Positions 46,851 through 55,054 of a DNA stretch of 64,000 nt are shown here, piece by piece. Position 1 is the stretch's first letter, and each line of letters opens with the position of its first letter. A model generated the notes under the pieces. The model worked only from the letters and a program-made list of their open reading frames with translations, did no database searches and had not been told where the DNA came from. Source of the stretch: Shewanella xiamenensis (GTDB lineage: Bacteria; Pseudomonadota; Gammaproteobacteria; Enterobacterales; Shewanellaceae). The translations under genes and the position numbers were made by a program. The stretch is taken from contig NZ_BMOP01000002.1 of NCBI RefSeq assembly GCF_014647135.1, positions 310,001 through 374,000 of the forward strand, written 5' to 3'.

Positions 46851-48623
46851 ATGGACCCACTAGTGTCACACTCTGCTCATTTGTTTTCATTAAGAATTGC
46901 CCACGCCCTTAGCGAAGCGTGCGTAAAAGATAAATATTCGTTTAAACGTTTTGGACAAGATCTCATGGCGGGTCTGACCGTCGGGATCATTGCGATACCA
47001 CTGGCAATGGCACTGGCGATAGCCAGCGGTGTCGCCCCACAATATGGCTTATACACCGCCATTGTCGGTGGTTTTATTATCGCCATGACAGGTGGCTCCC
47101 GTTATAGCGTCTCGGGGCCAACGGCCGCCTTCGTCGTCTTACTCTATCCCATCGCCCAACAATTTGGGTTGGCGGGACTGCTGATCGCCACCGTCATGTC
47201 TGGCATGATGCTGGTTGCCATGGCGATGTTAAGACTGGGTCGATTAATCCTATACATTCCTGAATCGGTCACCTTAGGCTTTACCGCAGGGATTGGGGTG
47301 GTGATAGCAACCTTGCAGCTAAAAGACTTCTTCGGTCTGCATATAGAGCACATGCCAGAGCAATATTTTGCCAAACTCATGGCACTAGGTCAGGCATTGC
47401 CTGCACTTCACCTACCAAGCTTATTAGTGGCTGCTGCTACCTTAGCCACTATGCTACTCTGGCCTAGATTAAAAATCCCAGTACCTGCCCACCTTCCGGC
47501 CATCGTTTTGGGTAGTATTCTCGCTTTAGTGTTAAATGCTATGGGCGCTGATATTGAGACCATAGGAACACGTTTCCATTACCAATTAAGCGACGGCAGT
47601 GTCGGCACAGGTATCCCTGCGGTTCTCCCCCACTTTGAATGGCCTTGGTTACAAACTGGCGCCAATGGTCAAACCTTTGAATTTAATCTGGCCACTTTTC
47701 AAGCCTTACTCCCTGCCGCCTTCGCGATTGCCATGTTAGGTGCCATAGAATCGCTGCTATGTGCCGTTGTGCTTGATGGTATGACAGGCAAGCGCCATAG
47801 CGCGAACAGCGAGCTTCTCGGCCAAGGGATAGGCAATATTATCGCCCCCTTCTTTGGCGGGATCCCAGCAACCGCGGCGATTGCCCGCAGTGCGGCAAAC
47901 GTTAAAGCGGGTGCTCAGAGTCCGATCGCATCGATGATCCATGCCATAGTGGTCTTGGTTGGTTTAGTCGCGCTCGCAGGAGTACTTGCCTACTTACCTA
48001 TGTCGGCCATGGCCGCATTATTACTGGTTGTAGCTTGGAATATGAGTGAAGCCCCAAAAGCAGTGCACTTACTGAAAACTGCGCCCACCAGCGATATATT
48101 GGTGTTTTTAAGCTGTTTTTCACTCACGGTGATATTCGATATGGTGATCGCCATCAGCGTGGGGATTATTTTAGCCGCGCTACTATTTATGAAAGAAATC
48201 GCGGAGATGACCAAGCTGTATGATATCAGTAGCAACAAGCGTTATATCGATCAGCCTCTGCCCGCCGACTGGGCCGTGCTCAAAATTAATGGCCCGCTAT
48301 TTTTTGCCGCTGCCGATCGTATTTTTGCCGAAATAGCCAGCCTCACTCAAGATAAACAAGTGATTGTACTTTACTTAGATGGGGTATCGATTCTGGATGC
48401 AGGCGGTCTTGCAGCACTCAATAAACTGATTGAAAAATGTAAGCATAACCATACTAAGTTGATTATTGCCGATTTGCAGTTTCAGCCCATTCGCACCCTT
48501 GCAAGGGCTAAAGTGCAACCGATTGAAGGGATACTGAAGTTTTATCCTACCCTGCGGGAAGCCTTAGCCGAAGCGCCATCATTTGAGCATATCGTCGAAT
48601 CTAATCCAGCAGCAACCCACTAA
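46851..48623 (+). CDS. dauA: SulP-family anion transporter with STAS domain (DauA-like)
   Basis: 590-aa inner-membrane transporter with about 12 membrane segments and a cytoplasmic STAS domain (about residues 460-575: WAVLKINGPLFFAAADRIF, VLYLDGVSILDAGGLAAL). Very close to E. coli DauA/YchM in DLMAGLTVGIIAIPLAMALA, GVAPQYGLYTAIVGG and GGSRYSVSGPTAAFVV. DauA carries C4-dicarboxylates such as succinate; other SulP proteins carry sulfate or bicarbonate, so the substrate is likely but not certain. Weak ribosome site; the start fits DauA length. Divergent from the VWA operon. Confidence 0.88.
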   Translation: MDPLVSHSAHLFSLRIAHALSEACVKDKYSFKRFGQDLMAGLTVGIIAIPLAMALAIASGVAPQYGLYTAIVGGFIIAMTGGSRYSVSGPTAAFVVLLYPIAQQFGLAGLLIATVMSGMMLVAMAMLRLGRLILYIPESVTLGFTAGIGVVIATLQLKDFFGLHIEHMPEQYFAKLMALGQALPALHLPSLLVAAATLATMLLWPRLKIPVPAHLPAIVLGSILALVLNAMGADIETIGTRFHYQLSDGSVGTGIPAVLPHFEWPWLQTGANGQTFEFNLATFQALLPAAFAIAMLGAIESLLCAVVLDGMTGKRHSANSELLGQGIGNIIAPFFGGIPATAAIARSAANVKAGAQSPIASMIHAIVVLVGLVALAGVLAYLPMSAMAALLLVVAWNMSEAPKAVHLLKTAPTSDILVFLSCFSLTVIFDMVIAISVGIILAALLFMKEIAEMTKLYDISSNKRYIDQPLPADWAVLKINGPLFFAAADRIFAEIASLTQDKQVIVLYLDGVSILDAGGLAALNKLIEKCKHNHTKLIIADLQFQPIRTLARAKVQPIEGILKFYPTLREALAEAPSFEHIVESNPAATH

Positions 48624-48642
48624 TTGCAAATTGATATTTTAT

Positions 48643-48669
48643 CCCCAACGCACAGTATCTACGTTGGGG
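48643..48669 (+). terminator. Possible terminator hairpin after SulP gene
   Basis: CCCCAACG pairs with CGTTGGGG around an 11-base loop, 20 bp past the stop. No T-tract follows, so it may be a weak or factor-assisted terminator. Confidence 0.4.
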
Positions 48670-48878
48670 TATAGGGTTTATTTAGGCCAATTCAACGAAC
48701 ACTTTATCCATCCTAAAGGCACTATTTTTACGCGCAAAAAACGCCAGAAATCGGGCTTTACATGGTATTATTCTGCGCCATGATGCTCCCAGCTCTTACA
48801 GGAGCCGCGAACATCGACTGTACCCAGACCTGAAACAAGGTCGAAATATAATTAAAATTAGTGAGTTAAGGAGTTATC

Positions 48879-49370
48879 ATGCAAGCCCTTGTTGCTGTTG
48901 TTATGGGTTCTAAGAGTGATTGGCCCACAATGGAAGCCGCCGCTGAGATCATGGATAAACTGCAAGTGCCTTACCATGTTGAAGTTGTATCAGCCCATAG
49001 AACGCCAGATAAGCTGATGGAGTTTGCAGCCGGAGCCGCTGACCGTGGTTTTAAAATTATTATCGGTGGCGCGGGCGGTGCAGCTCATTTACCCGGTATG
49101 ATTGCCTCAAAAACTCGCTTACCTGTATTAGGTGTACCAGTACAAAGCAAAGCGCTATCGGGCATGGATAGCTTACTGTCTATCGTGCAGATGCCAAAGG
49201 GTATCGCCGTAGGCACACTCGCCATCGGTACCGCTGGAGCCTTTAACGCTGGTCTACTGGCCTGCCAAATTCTCGCCAATAACGATGCAGATCTTGCCGC
49301 ACGTTTAGAAGCCTTTAGGGAAGAACAAACCCGCGCAGTACTGGACAATCCCGATCCGAGGGAAGCCTAA
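48879..49370 (+). CDS. purE: N5-carboxyaminoimidazole ribonucleotide mutase
   Basis: 163-aa enzyme of purine synthesis that moves the carboxyl group of N5-CAIR to give CAIR. Marks: [47 protein letters not shown] and [18 protein letters not shown]. Its stop overlaps the purK start (TAATG). Ribosome site AAGGAG is 6 nt upstream. No clear PurR box found in the 255 bp upstream. Confidence 0.97.
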   Translation: MQALVAVVMGSKSDWPTMEAAAEIMDKLQVPYHVEVVSAHRTPDKLMEFAAGAADRGFKIIIGGAGGAAHLPGMIASKTRLPVLGVPVQSKALSGMDSLLSIVQMPKGIAVGTLAIGTAGAFNAGLLACQILANNDADLAARLEAFREEQTRAVLDNPDPREA

Positions 49371-50467
49371 TGACCCAAGCAAATGCAAAATCAAAGGTTT
49401 GGGTATTAGGGAATGGTCAACTCGGCGCTATGCTGACCCACGCAGGCGAGCCACTGGCTATTGATGTTCGCGCCGTCGATATCATGACGCCAACCGATGA
49501 AATCCTGCCGCTAGCGCCTCAGGATATTATCACCGCCGAACGCGAGCAGTGGCCAGAATCCGCCTTAAGCTTACAACTCAGTAGCCATCCGCATTTTGTT
49601 AACGGCCCAGTATTTAGCCGTTTGGCCGACCGTTACTGCCAAAAAAGCTTACTCGATCAGCTCCAAGTCCCAACGGCACCTTGGACACTTGTCGATGATA
49701 AGACCAACGTCGAAAACTTGTATCAAGCCTTTGGCCCACGCGTGTTGATGAAACGTCGCACGGGCGGTTACGACGGTAAGGGCCAACATTGGCTCAAACA
49801 AGCTGAAGCGGGTGACATCCCCCAAGATTGGCGCAACTTAGCCATTGCCGAACAAGCAATCAACTTCGATGAAGAAGTCTCCTTAGTCGGCGTGCGTACC
49901 CGTGAAGGTCAATGCGTGTTTTATCCATTAACACTCAACCTGCACCAAGATGGCATTTTGATGGCCTCAATTTCGCCACTGACTCGTCTGAATCACCTGC
50001 AAGCGCAAGCGGAAGGCATGCTGAGCGCTATTATGCATGAGCTGGAATATGTCGGCGTAATGGCGATGGAATGTTTCCGAGTTGGTGATAAGCTGCTGGT
50101 TAACGAGTTAGCGCCGCGGGTACACAACTCAGGCCATTGGACCCAAGCGGGTACCCATATGGATCAATTCCAACTGCATTTAAGAGCTTTGTGTGGGATT
50201 GCTATTCCGCAGCCACAGGTGAACTTTCAATGCGTGATGGTCAATCTGATCGGTATTGATAACGATCCTCGCTGGTTAAGCTTGCCTAATGCTGAGCTCT
50301 ATTGGTACAACAAAGAGGTTCGCCCAGGCCGTAAAGTCGGGCACTTAAATCTTTCGGTGCCTAATACGGGCGTGTTAACAGATAGTATTGGCGCGTTGCA
50401 AACTTGGATGCCAAACCAATACCAAGCGCCCCTTGCGTGGATTTTAGCCGAGTTTGCGAAAGCCTAA
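49370..50467 (+). CDS. purK: N5-carboxyaminoimidazole ribonucleotide synthase
   Basis: 365-aa ATP-grasp enzyme that uses ATP and bicarbonate to carboxylate AIR to N5-CAIR, the substrate of PurE. Marks: VWVLGNGQLGAML at the N-terminus, the ATP-grasp elements VLMKRRTGGYDGKGQHW and NFDEEVSLVGVR, and MECFRVGDKLLVNELAPRVH (metal binding), then HNSGHWTQAGTHMDQF. Translationally coupled to purE. Confidence 0.96.
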   Translation: MTQANAKSKVWVLGNGQLGAMLTHAGEPLAIDVRAVDIMTPTDEILPLAPQDIITAEREQWPESALSLQLSSHPHFVNGPVFSRLADRYCQKSLLDQLQVPTAPWTLVDDKTNVENLYQAFGPRVLMKRRTGGYDGKGQHWLKQAEAGDIPQDWRNLAIAEQAINFDEEVSLVGVRTREGQCVFYPLTLNLHQDGILMASISPLTRLNHLQAQAEGMLSAIMHELEYVGVMAMECFRVGDKLLVNELAPRVHNSGHWTQAGTHMDQFQLHLRALCGIAIPQPQVNFQCVMVNLIGIDNDPRWLSLPNAELYWYNKEVRPGRKVGHLNLSVPNTGVLTDSIGALQTWMPNQYQAPLAWILAEFAKA

Positions 50468-50482
50468 CCGAGCAGCGCAACT

Positions 50483-50518
50483 CACTGATAAGGGAATATA
50501 TTTATTCCTTTATCAGTG
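50483..50518 (+). terminator. Long hairpin after purEK
   Basis: CACTGATAA pairs with TTATCAGTG and GGAATA with TATTCC, joined by one G-U pair, around a four-base loop: a 16-bp stem 15 bp after the purK stop. It is followed by AATTTATC, not a pure T-run. Probably a terminator or RNA-stabilising hairpin. Confidence 0.6.
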
Positions 50519-50621
50519 AATTTATCAACTTCGTTATATACTTATTCTTACTCAGCGTGAATGAGTTAGTGATGTGGCGATTCAATCAGACTAACCGGAG
50601 CACGAATAAAGGAACTGCCGA

Positions 50622-51884
50622 GTGAAATTAAGGGATAATTTTAAACGTAAAACTATTGACCGCTTAGACTATCGCTATCACCTCTTATTGTTGATTGTAC
50701 CGATAGTGCTTTTCGTTTTATTGTTCGTTTTTAATGCTCCGACAGAAGGCTGGACTATTCTCCCTCTGCTGTTTGTGTGCCTTATCTATGTCATTGCCTA
50801 CAGCTTAATCTACTATCTCCACCAAGGGCGTTTAACTCGCCTATGGCAACATCTAGAGCAAGTTGTGAACATTAACGATGCCATTTACGAACTTGCCCAC
50901 CTGTCGAGTCAGTATAAAAATGAACATGCATTTCTCGATGCCCTGTTGAATAAAGCCGTCTGTATTATTAACGGTGCAGAAATGGGCAGCATTATCAAAG
51001 TCAATGAAGATAACCATAGACTGCATTTCGAGTCAGTAGTTGGACTCGATCTTAATAAGCTAAAACAATTGAATTTTTCCCTTGAACAATCCTTCGAGTA
51101 TCGACTCACCAAGGGTAAATGTGACCGTGTAGTCGTTGTGGATGATATGAAAAATATCAATGCCGCAAGCACGCTAACAGATGAACAGCAACAGGTGCTG
51201 CTTACAGCAGCCAAGCAACCGATACGCTCCACTCTCTCCAGCCCAATACGGATTGATGGCAAACTTTACGGTATGCTGAATCTCGATAGCAGTAGTGTTG
51301 GCGCCTTTAACGACTACGACCGTAATTTGGTCTCTATTCTTACCCACGAGGCCAGCAACGCCATTGCCCTGTATCAAAAGTCATTACAAATCACTAAACT
51401 CGCCAACTTCGACAACTTAACCGGACTCTATAACCGTAAAAACTTCGAAGATGCCCTGCAACATTGGCAACCTAAGGCTCAATTAGGCAGCTTTTTAGTG
51501 ATCATTGATATGGATAATCTCAAAATTATCAATGATCAACAGGGACATCAGGTCGGCGATGTGGCAATAAAAGAAGTCGCTAAAACAATCCTAGGTTTCT
51601 GGAAACACAAAGGCATTATCTCTCGGTTTGGTGGCGATGAGTTTGTCGCCCTATGCCATGGCCCGCTTGAATTACTCGAAAACGATCTGGATGCCATGCG
51701 CCTTAAGTTACATCATGAGTCGCCGCTAAATCTCAATTTTAGTGTAGGCATCGCCCCTTACGATAATGATTGGGCTAAGTCTTTTAAACAGGCTGATAAT
51801 GCAATGTATGAGCAAAAGCGCGGTAAAAAACAGGCCGTTAATGCACTCGAAGCCATAGCGGCTAATAATCAGCTGCCGCAATAA
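50622..51884 (+). CDS. Membrane GAF-GGDEF diguanylate cyclase
   Basis: 420-aa protein: two transmembrane helices (about residues 20-60), a GAF sensor domain (about 95-245; IINGAEMGSIIKV, STLSSPIRIDGKLYGMLNLD) and a C-terminal GGDEF domain (FDNLTGLYNRKNFEDAL, and the active-site RFGGDEF). The catalytic motif is complete, so it should make c-di-GMP. The RxxD inhibitory site normally five residues before GGDEF is absent, so product inhibition at that site is unlikely. The start is GTG 50622 with AAAGGA about 9 nt upstream. The signal sensed is unknown. Confidence 0.92.
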   Translation: MKLRDNFKRKTIDRLDYRYHLLLLIVPIVLFVLLFVFNAPTEGWTILPLLFVCLIYVIAYSLIYYLHQGRLTRLWQHLEQVVNINDAIYELAHLSSQYKNEHAFLDALLNKAVCIINGAEMGSIIKVNEDNHRLHFESVVGLDLNKLKQLNFSLEQSFEYRLTKGKCDRVVVVDDMKNINAASTLTDEQQQVLLTAAKQPIRSTLSSPIRIDGKLYGMLNLDSSSVGAFNDYDRNLVSILTHEASNAIALYQKSLQITKLANFDNLTGLYNRKNFEDALQHWQPKAQLGSFLVIIDMDNLKIINDQQGHQVGDVAIKEVAKTILGFWKHKGIISRFGGDEFVALCHGPLELLENDLDAMRLKLHHESPLNLNFSVGIAPYDNDWAKSFKQADNAMYEQKRGKKQAVNALEAIAANNQLPQ

Positions 51885-51935
51885 ACATTCGGCAACAGCT
51901 TATAGTCAATAAGCTCCTCGTACATGGGCGCAAGG

Positions 51936-52553
51936 TTAATCAAAAAATAGTCGCCATAACCAAGAAGAATCTAAATCCTCCTTGCAGGTTTTATACTGAG
52001 CCGCATAACGTTTGGCTCTATCATCCACCTTAGCTGCAACCTTGACTAACCAAGCCTTAGACTTATAAGAGCCTCGACGATAACCTCCCCAACCTTCGTG
52101 GTAATTGAGGTACTGCGCCTTCGCATCCCATTTAGAAATTCCATTGATTTTATTGGTCTTGTAAATAAACCAGCCCATAAAATCCATGGCATCATCAAAA
52201 TTACTGCGCGAAGACCAACTATTACCAGTCTCGCGAACATAGTCATCCCACGTCATGGATTTGGCCTGCGCATAACCATAGGCATCACTGGCTCGGCCAA
52301 TGGGAATAAAGCCTAAAAAGTACTGCATAGGCGGCGCCGCATTATGTTTAAACGAGCTTTCTTGATACATCATTGCCAGAGGCACATGCACGGGTACGCC
52401 CCATTTATCGCGGGTATCCTTAGCGGCCTCGTACCATGAACGATGTTCTTGAAAAATATCGCAAAGGTTGTCAGGAGATTTTGGCGGAGAAGTGGCGCAA
52501 CCAGACAGAAAACCTATGGATGCACATAACAGAGTTGTCGAAAGCCATTTCAT
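51936..52553 (-). CDS. SLT-domain transglycosylase-like lipoprotein
   Basis: 205-aa predicted lipoprotein (lipobox LSGC). It has a lysozyme-like soluble lytic transglycosylase fold: PLAMMYQESSFKHNA contains the expected catalytic Glu, then DAYGYAQAKSMTWDDYV and FDDAMDFMGWF. Likely cleaves peptidoglycan glycan strands at the outer membrane. I use ATG 52553 (MKWLSTTLL); the longer frame begins at a TTG that overlaps GGAG, the only Shine-Dalgarno sequence. Specific role in wall turnover is unknown. Confidence 0.85.
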   Translation of the reverse strand: MKWLSTTLLCASIGFLSGCATSPPKSPDNLCDIFQEHRSWYEAAKDTRDKWGVPVHVPLAMMYQESSFKHNAAPPMQYFLGFIPIGRASDAYGYAQAKSMTWDDYVRETGNSWSSRSNFDDAMDFMGWFIYKTNKINGISKWDAKAQYLNYHEGWGGYRRGSYKSKAWLVKVAAKVDDRAKRYAAQYKTCKEDLDSSWLWRLFFD

Positions 52554-52709
52554 TAAGCGCTTGTTCTCCAAAGAAGTAAAACTTGCCCATCATCGCACAG
52601 TGATAGAATGAGGCAAAGCACCAATCCTGTTTTTGGCGCTAAGATCACCTTCGCGCCTATTTCCAGGTCATACTCATTAACAGAAATGACAATCCATTGT
52701 TAAAACGAA

Positions 52710-53153
52710 CTATTTTGTTTCAGGACTTAAATCAAACTGGCATTCATGATTTTCTTGTTGCCACACACCAGGCTCCCAATAGTTGGTATCTTTACCCATG
52801 TAGCGTTTATCCGTGTGGAATAATGCCCCTATGTGGTAACGCTGGTGCCCTTCGACCACTAACGTAAAGGTTTTTGGCGTTCGCGCGCTAAGGGACACCC
52901 CAAGGGATGGAGCATCAATTAACTCGGCAACGGTAAACTCATATTCCCCAGGTGCTAATTGATAATTAGGCTTTGAGACCACAGGCTTACCATCTAGATG
53001 AGTCACCACCACTCGATACCAATGGGTACTAGCATCGGGTTGTAAATAGCCCGATACCGTACCACAACTTAAATCATCTTCAGGGGATGAAGCGCAACCT
53101 GAGAGTAACGCAGTAGACCCAAGCAAACTGGCAGCGAGAATAAATGTCCGCAT
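52710..53153 (-). CDS. Lipoprotein of unknown function
   Basis: 147-aa protein with signal peptide and lipobox (LLSGCASS). No named domain is recognised; the mature part is rich in beta-like strands (YEFTVAEL, TFTLVVEGHQRYHIG) and has two further cysteines (SCGTV, ECQFDL). It lies just after gshA. ATG 53153 has AAGG 7 nt upstream; an ATG at 53171 overlaps the gshA stop but lacks a ribosome site. Co-transcription with gshA is likely. Confidence 0.75.
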   Translation of the reverse strand: MRTFILAASLLGSTALLSGCASSPEDDLSCGTVSGYLQPDASTHWYRVVVTHLDGKPVVSKPNYQLAPGEYEFTVAELIDAPSLGVSLSARTPKTFTLVVEGHQRYHIGALFHTDKRYMGKDTNYWEPGVWQQENHECQFDLSPETK

Positions 53154-53170
53154 CTTCACACCTTGACTCA

Positions 53171-54742
53171 TTAGGCTGGCGCGCCGAAATAGTCAGTCAG
53201 ATAATCATCAAAGGATACCGCACTTTGCGCCGCTTCGATGTCCGCTTGCTTGTTAAGCGATGCTTGTGCCTCAGCTTGATAATCGCTGACAACCTCAGCT
53301 GATAAGGGGTAATCCATAAAATATTGATGATATTGCTGTGCCAATGACATCACCCACTGCCCATGATCTTGCCCCTTGGTTACCAATTGCTGAAGCACTT
53401 GGCCCGACAAGGTTTTTTGTGGGTCATTTACAGCTTCACGCCAATGGGCTAAGGCCACTTGGTAATCGTGTTTATCACCATCGAGTAACTTAGCCAATGA
53501 GTCCAAATGCTCAAAGAGATCCAAGAGCCACGTCTGCAATGGCCGCGTACCCGAATCGGTCATCAGTTCAAGCCCTGGTTTACGGCCTTCAAGCACAACT
53601 GACTTTAAGTTAGCACTTAAACGAGCTTCCTCTGCCGCATCTGATTTAGGAGAATCTGTTAATAAACAATAGAGTAAGAACAAGTCGAGGAAACGCACTT
53701 GGCTAGCCTCAATCCCAATCGGGCTAAAAGGGTTCACATCTAATGCACGTACCTCAATATATTCCACCCCTGCGCGGGCAAGGGCTTCAGAGGGTTTCTC
53801 ACCACTTTTTGTCACCCGTTTAGCGCGGATAGGCGAGTAAAATTCGTTTTCAATTTGCAGCACATTAGCATTGAGTTGACGATATTCACCATCCACCTTG
53901 ACGCCAATATTGGCAAAATTTGCCGATGGCATCTTAATTGCCGCTTTAATCCCCGCCAAATACTCAGGCAGAGAATTATAACTAATATTGAGATCTTCTT
54001 GCTCTTTATTGGTATAGCCCAAATCGCTCATCCGTAGCGACGTTGCATAGGGTAAATACAGTGTGCCGCGTCCCGACTTTTCAAAACGTAAATCGGTCTT
54101 TTGACCCTTGATAAATGAGCTACACAACGCTGGAGAGGCGCCAAACAAATAAGGCAACACCCAGACCAAACGGCGATAATTGCGGATAAGTCCAAAGTAA
54201 GACTCGGAGATAAAATCCTCAAAGCTCAAGCCTTTATCGCTCAGTTCATAGAGGCGTTGCCACAATTCCCGCGATACCGAGAAGTTAAAATGCACCCCAG
54301 AAATAATCTGCATCAAAGCGCCGTAACGATAAGTTAAGCCCTTACGATACAAGGTTTTCATCTTACCCGTGTTCGACGTACCGTACCGAGCAATGGGGAT
54401 ATTCGCCTCATCTTTTACATAGCAGGGCATGCTCACGGGCCAAAGACGCTGACCATGCAAATGCCGCACACTATAGGCATGGGTCTGGGTCAAGCCTTGC
54501 AATAGCGGCTCAACCTGATTATTCACCGGAGTAATAAATTCAAGCAGTGCTTCACTGTAGTCAGTTGTAATACGCGAGTGAGTCAAGGCCGACCCTAACT
54601 CGATGGGGTGACCATCTAGCGCAAGGTAGCCAGATTCATCAATACGTAGCGCCTCACGCTCAATTCCACGTTGCATGCCAAGGAGTGCGGCACGCCCTTG
54701 AGCGTCCGAGAAATGTTGTACTAATTCATTGAATGGCTTCAA
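53171..54742 (-). CDS. gshA: Glutamate-cysteine ligase
   Basis: First enzyme of glutathione synthesis; ligates glutamate and cysteine with ATP. 523 aa from my start, close to E. coli GshA (518). Marks: MQRGIEREALRIDESG, GSALTHSRITTDYSEALLEF, SMPCYVKDEANIPIARYGTS (split), ISGVHFNFS and NIGVKVDGEYRQLNANVLQI (split). I choose a TTG at 54742 (KPFNELVQHF follows), because its length matches E. coli GshA and AGAAG precedes it. The longer frame to an ATG at 54925 adds 61 residues with no homology. Followed by a lipoprotein gene. Confidence 0.92.
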   Translation of the reverse strand: MKPFNELVQHFSDAQGRAALLGMQRGIEREALRIDESGYLALDGHPIELGSALTHSRITTDYSEALLEFITPVNNQVEPLLQGLTQTHAYSVRHLHGQRLWPVSMPCYVKDEANIPIARYGTSNTGKMKTLYRKGLTYRYGALMQIISGVHFNFSVSRELWQRLYELSDKGLSFEDFISESYFGLIRNYRRLVWVLPYLFGASPALCSSFIKGQKTDLRFEKSGRGTLYLPYATSLRMSDLGYTNKEQEDLNISYNSLPEYLAGIKAAIKMPSANFANIGVKVDGEYRQLNANVLQIENEFYSPIRAKRVTKSGEKPSEALARAGVEYIEVRALDVNPFSPIGIEASQVRFLDLFLLYCLLTDSPKSDAAEEARLSANLKSVVLEGRKPGLELMTDSGTRPLQTWLLDLFEHLDSLAKLLDGDKHDYQVALAHWREAVNDPQKTLSGQVLQQLVTKGQDHGQWVMSLAQQYHQYFMDYPLSAEVVSDYQAEAQASLNKQADIEAAQSAVSFDDYLTDYFGAPA

Positions 54743-55054
54743 TTTGCGCTTCTCTGATTGGTGGTTCGCTATCGCGACAAGGTTAACAGTCAGACCTTTA
54801 TTTTGAGGCTTATCTTTCAAAATACGCCTCAAAATAAATCTAAACCTGTCCATGGGGCAAGCCAAATTACATTCTTCTGCGATTAAACGCAGACGGTGAC
54901 AGCTAATGCTGTCACCGCCATACACTTTAACGCTTTAGACAACAGCCACTTTGTGCTGCACGATTAACTTGTCTGCAATTTATACCCAAACAACCTAAAG
55001 AGGTTGAAACTTGTATCTTTGGGTTTGTTAGGTATATAAGGCCAAAAAGCTAAT

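Noticed and set aside
48583..48783. 66-codon frame overlapping the end of the SulP gene
   Set aside because: Out-of-frame overlap with a certain gene, no ribosome site, no recognisable features.
50404..50625. 73-codon frame between purK and the GGDEF gene
   Set aside because: Starts inside purK in another frame and runs through the long hairpin; no sign of coding.
54743..54925. N-terminal extension of gshA
   Set aside because: Adds 61 residues without similarity to GshA; a TTG at 54742 gives the family's usual length.
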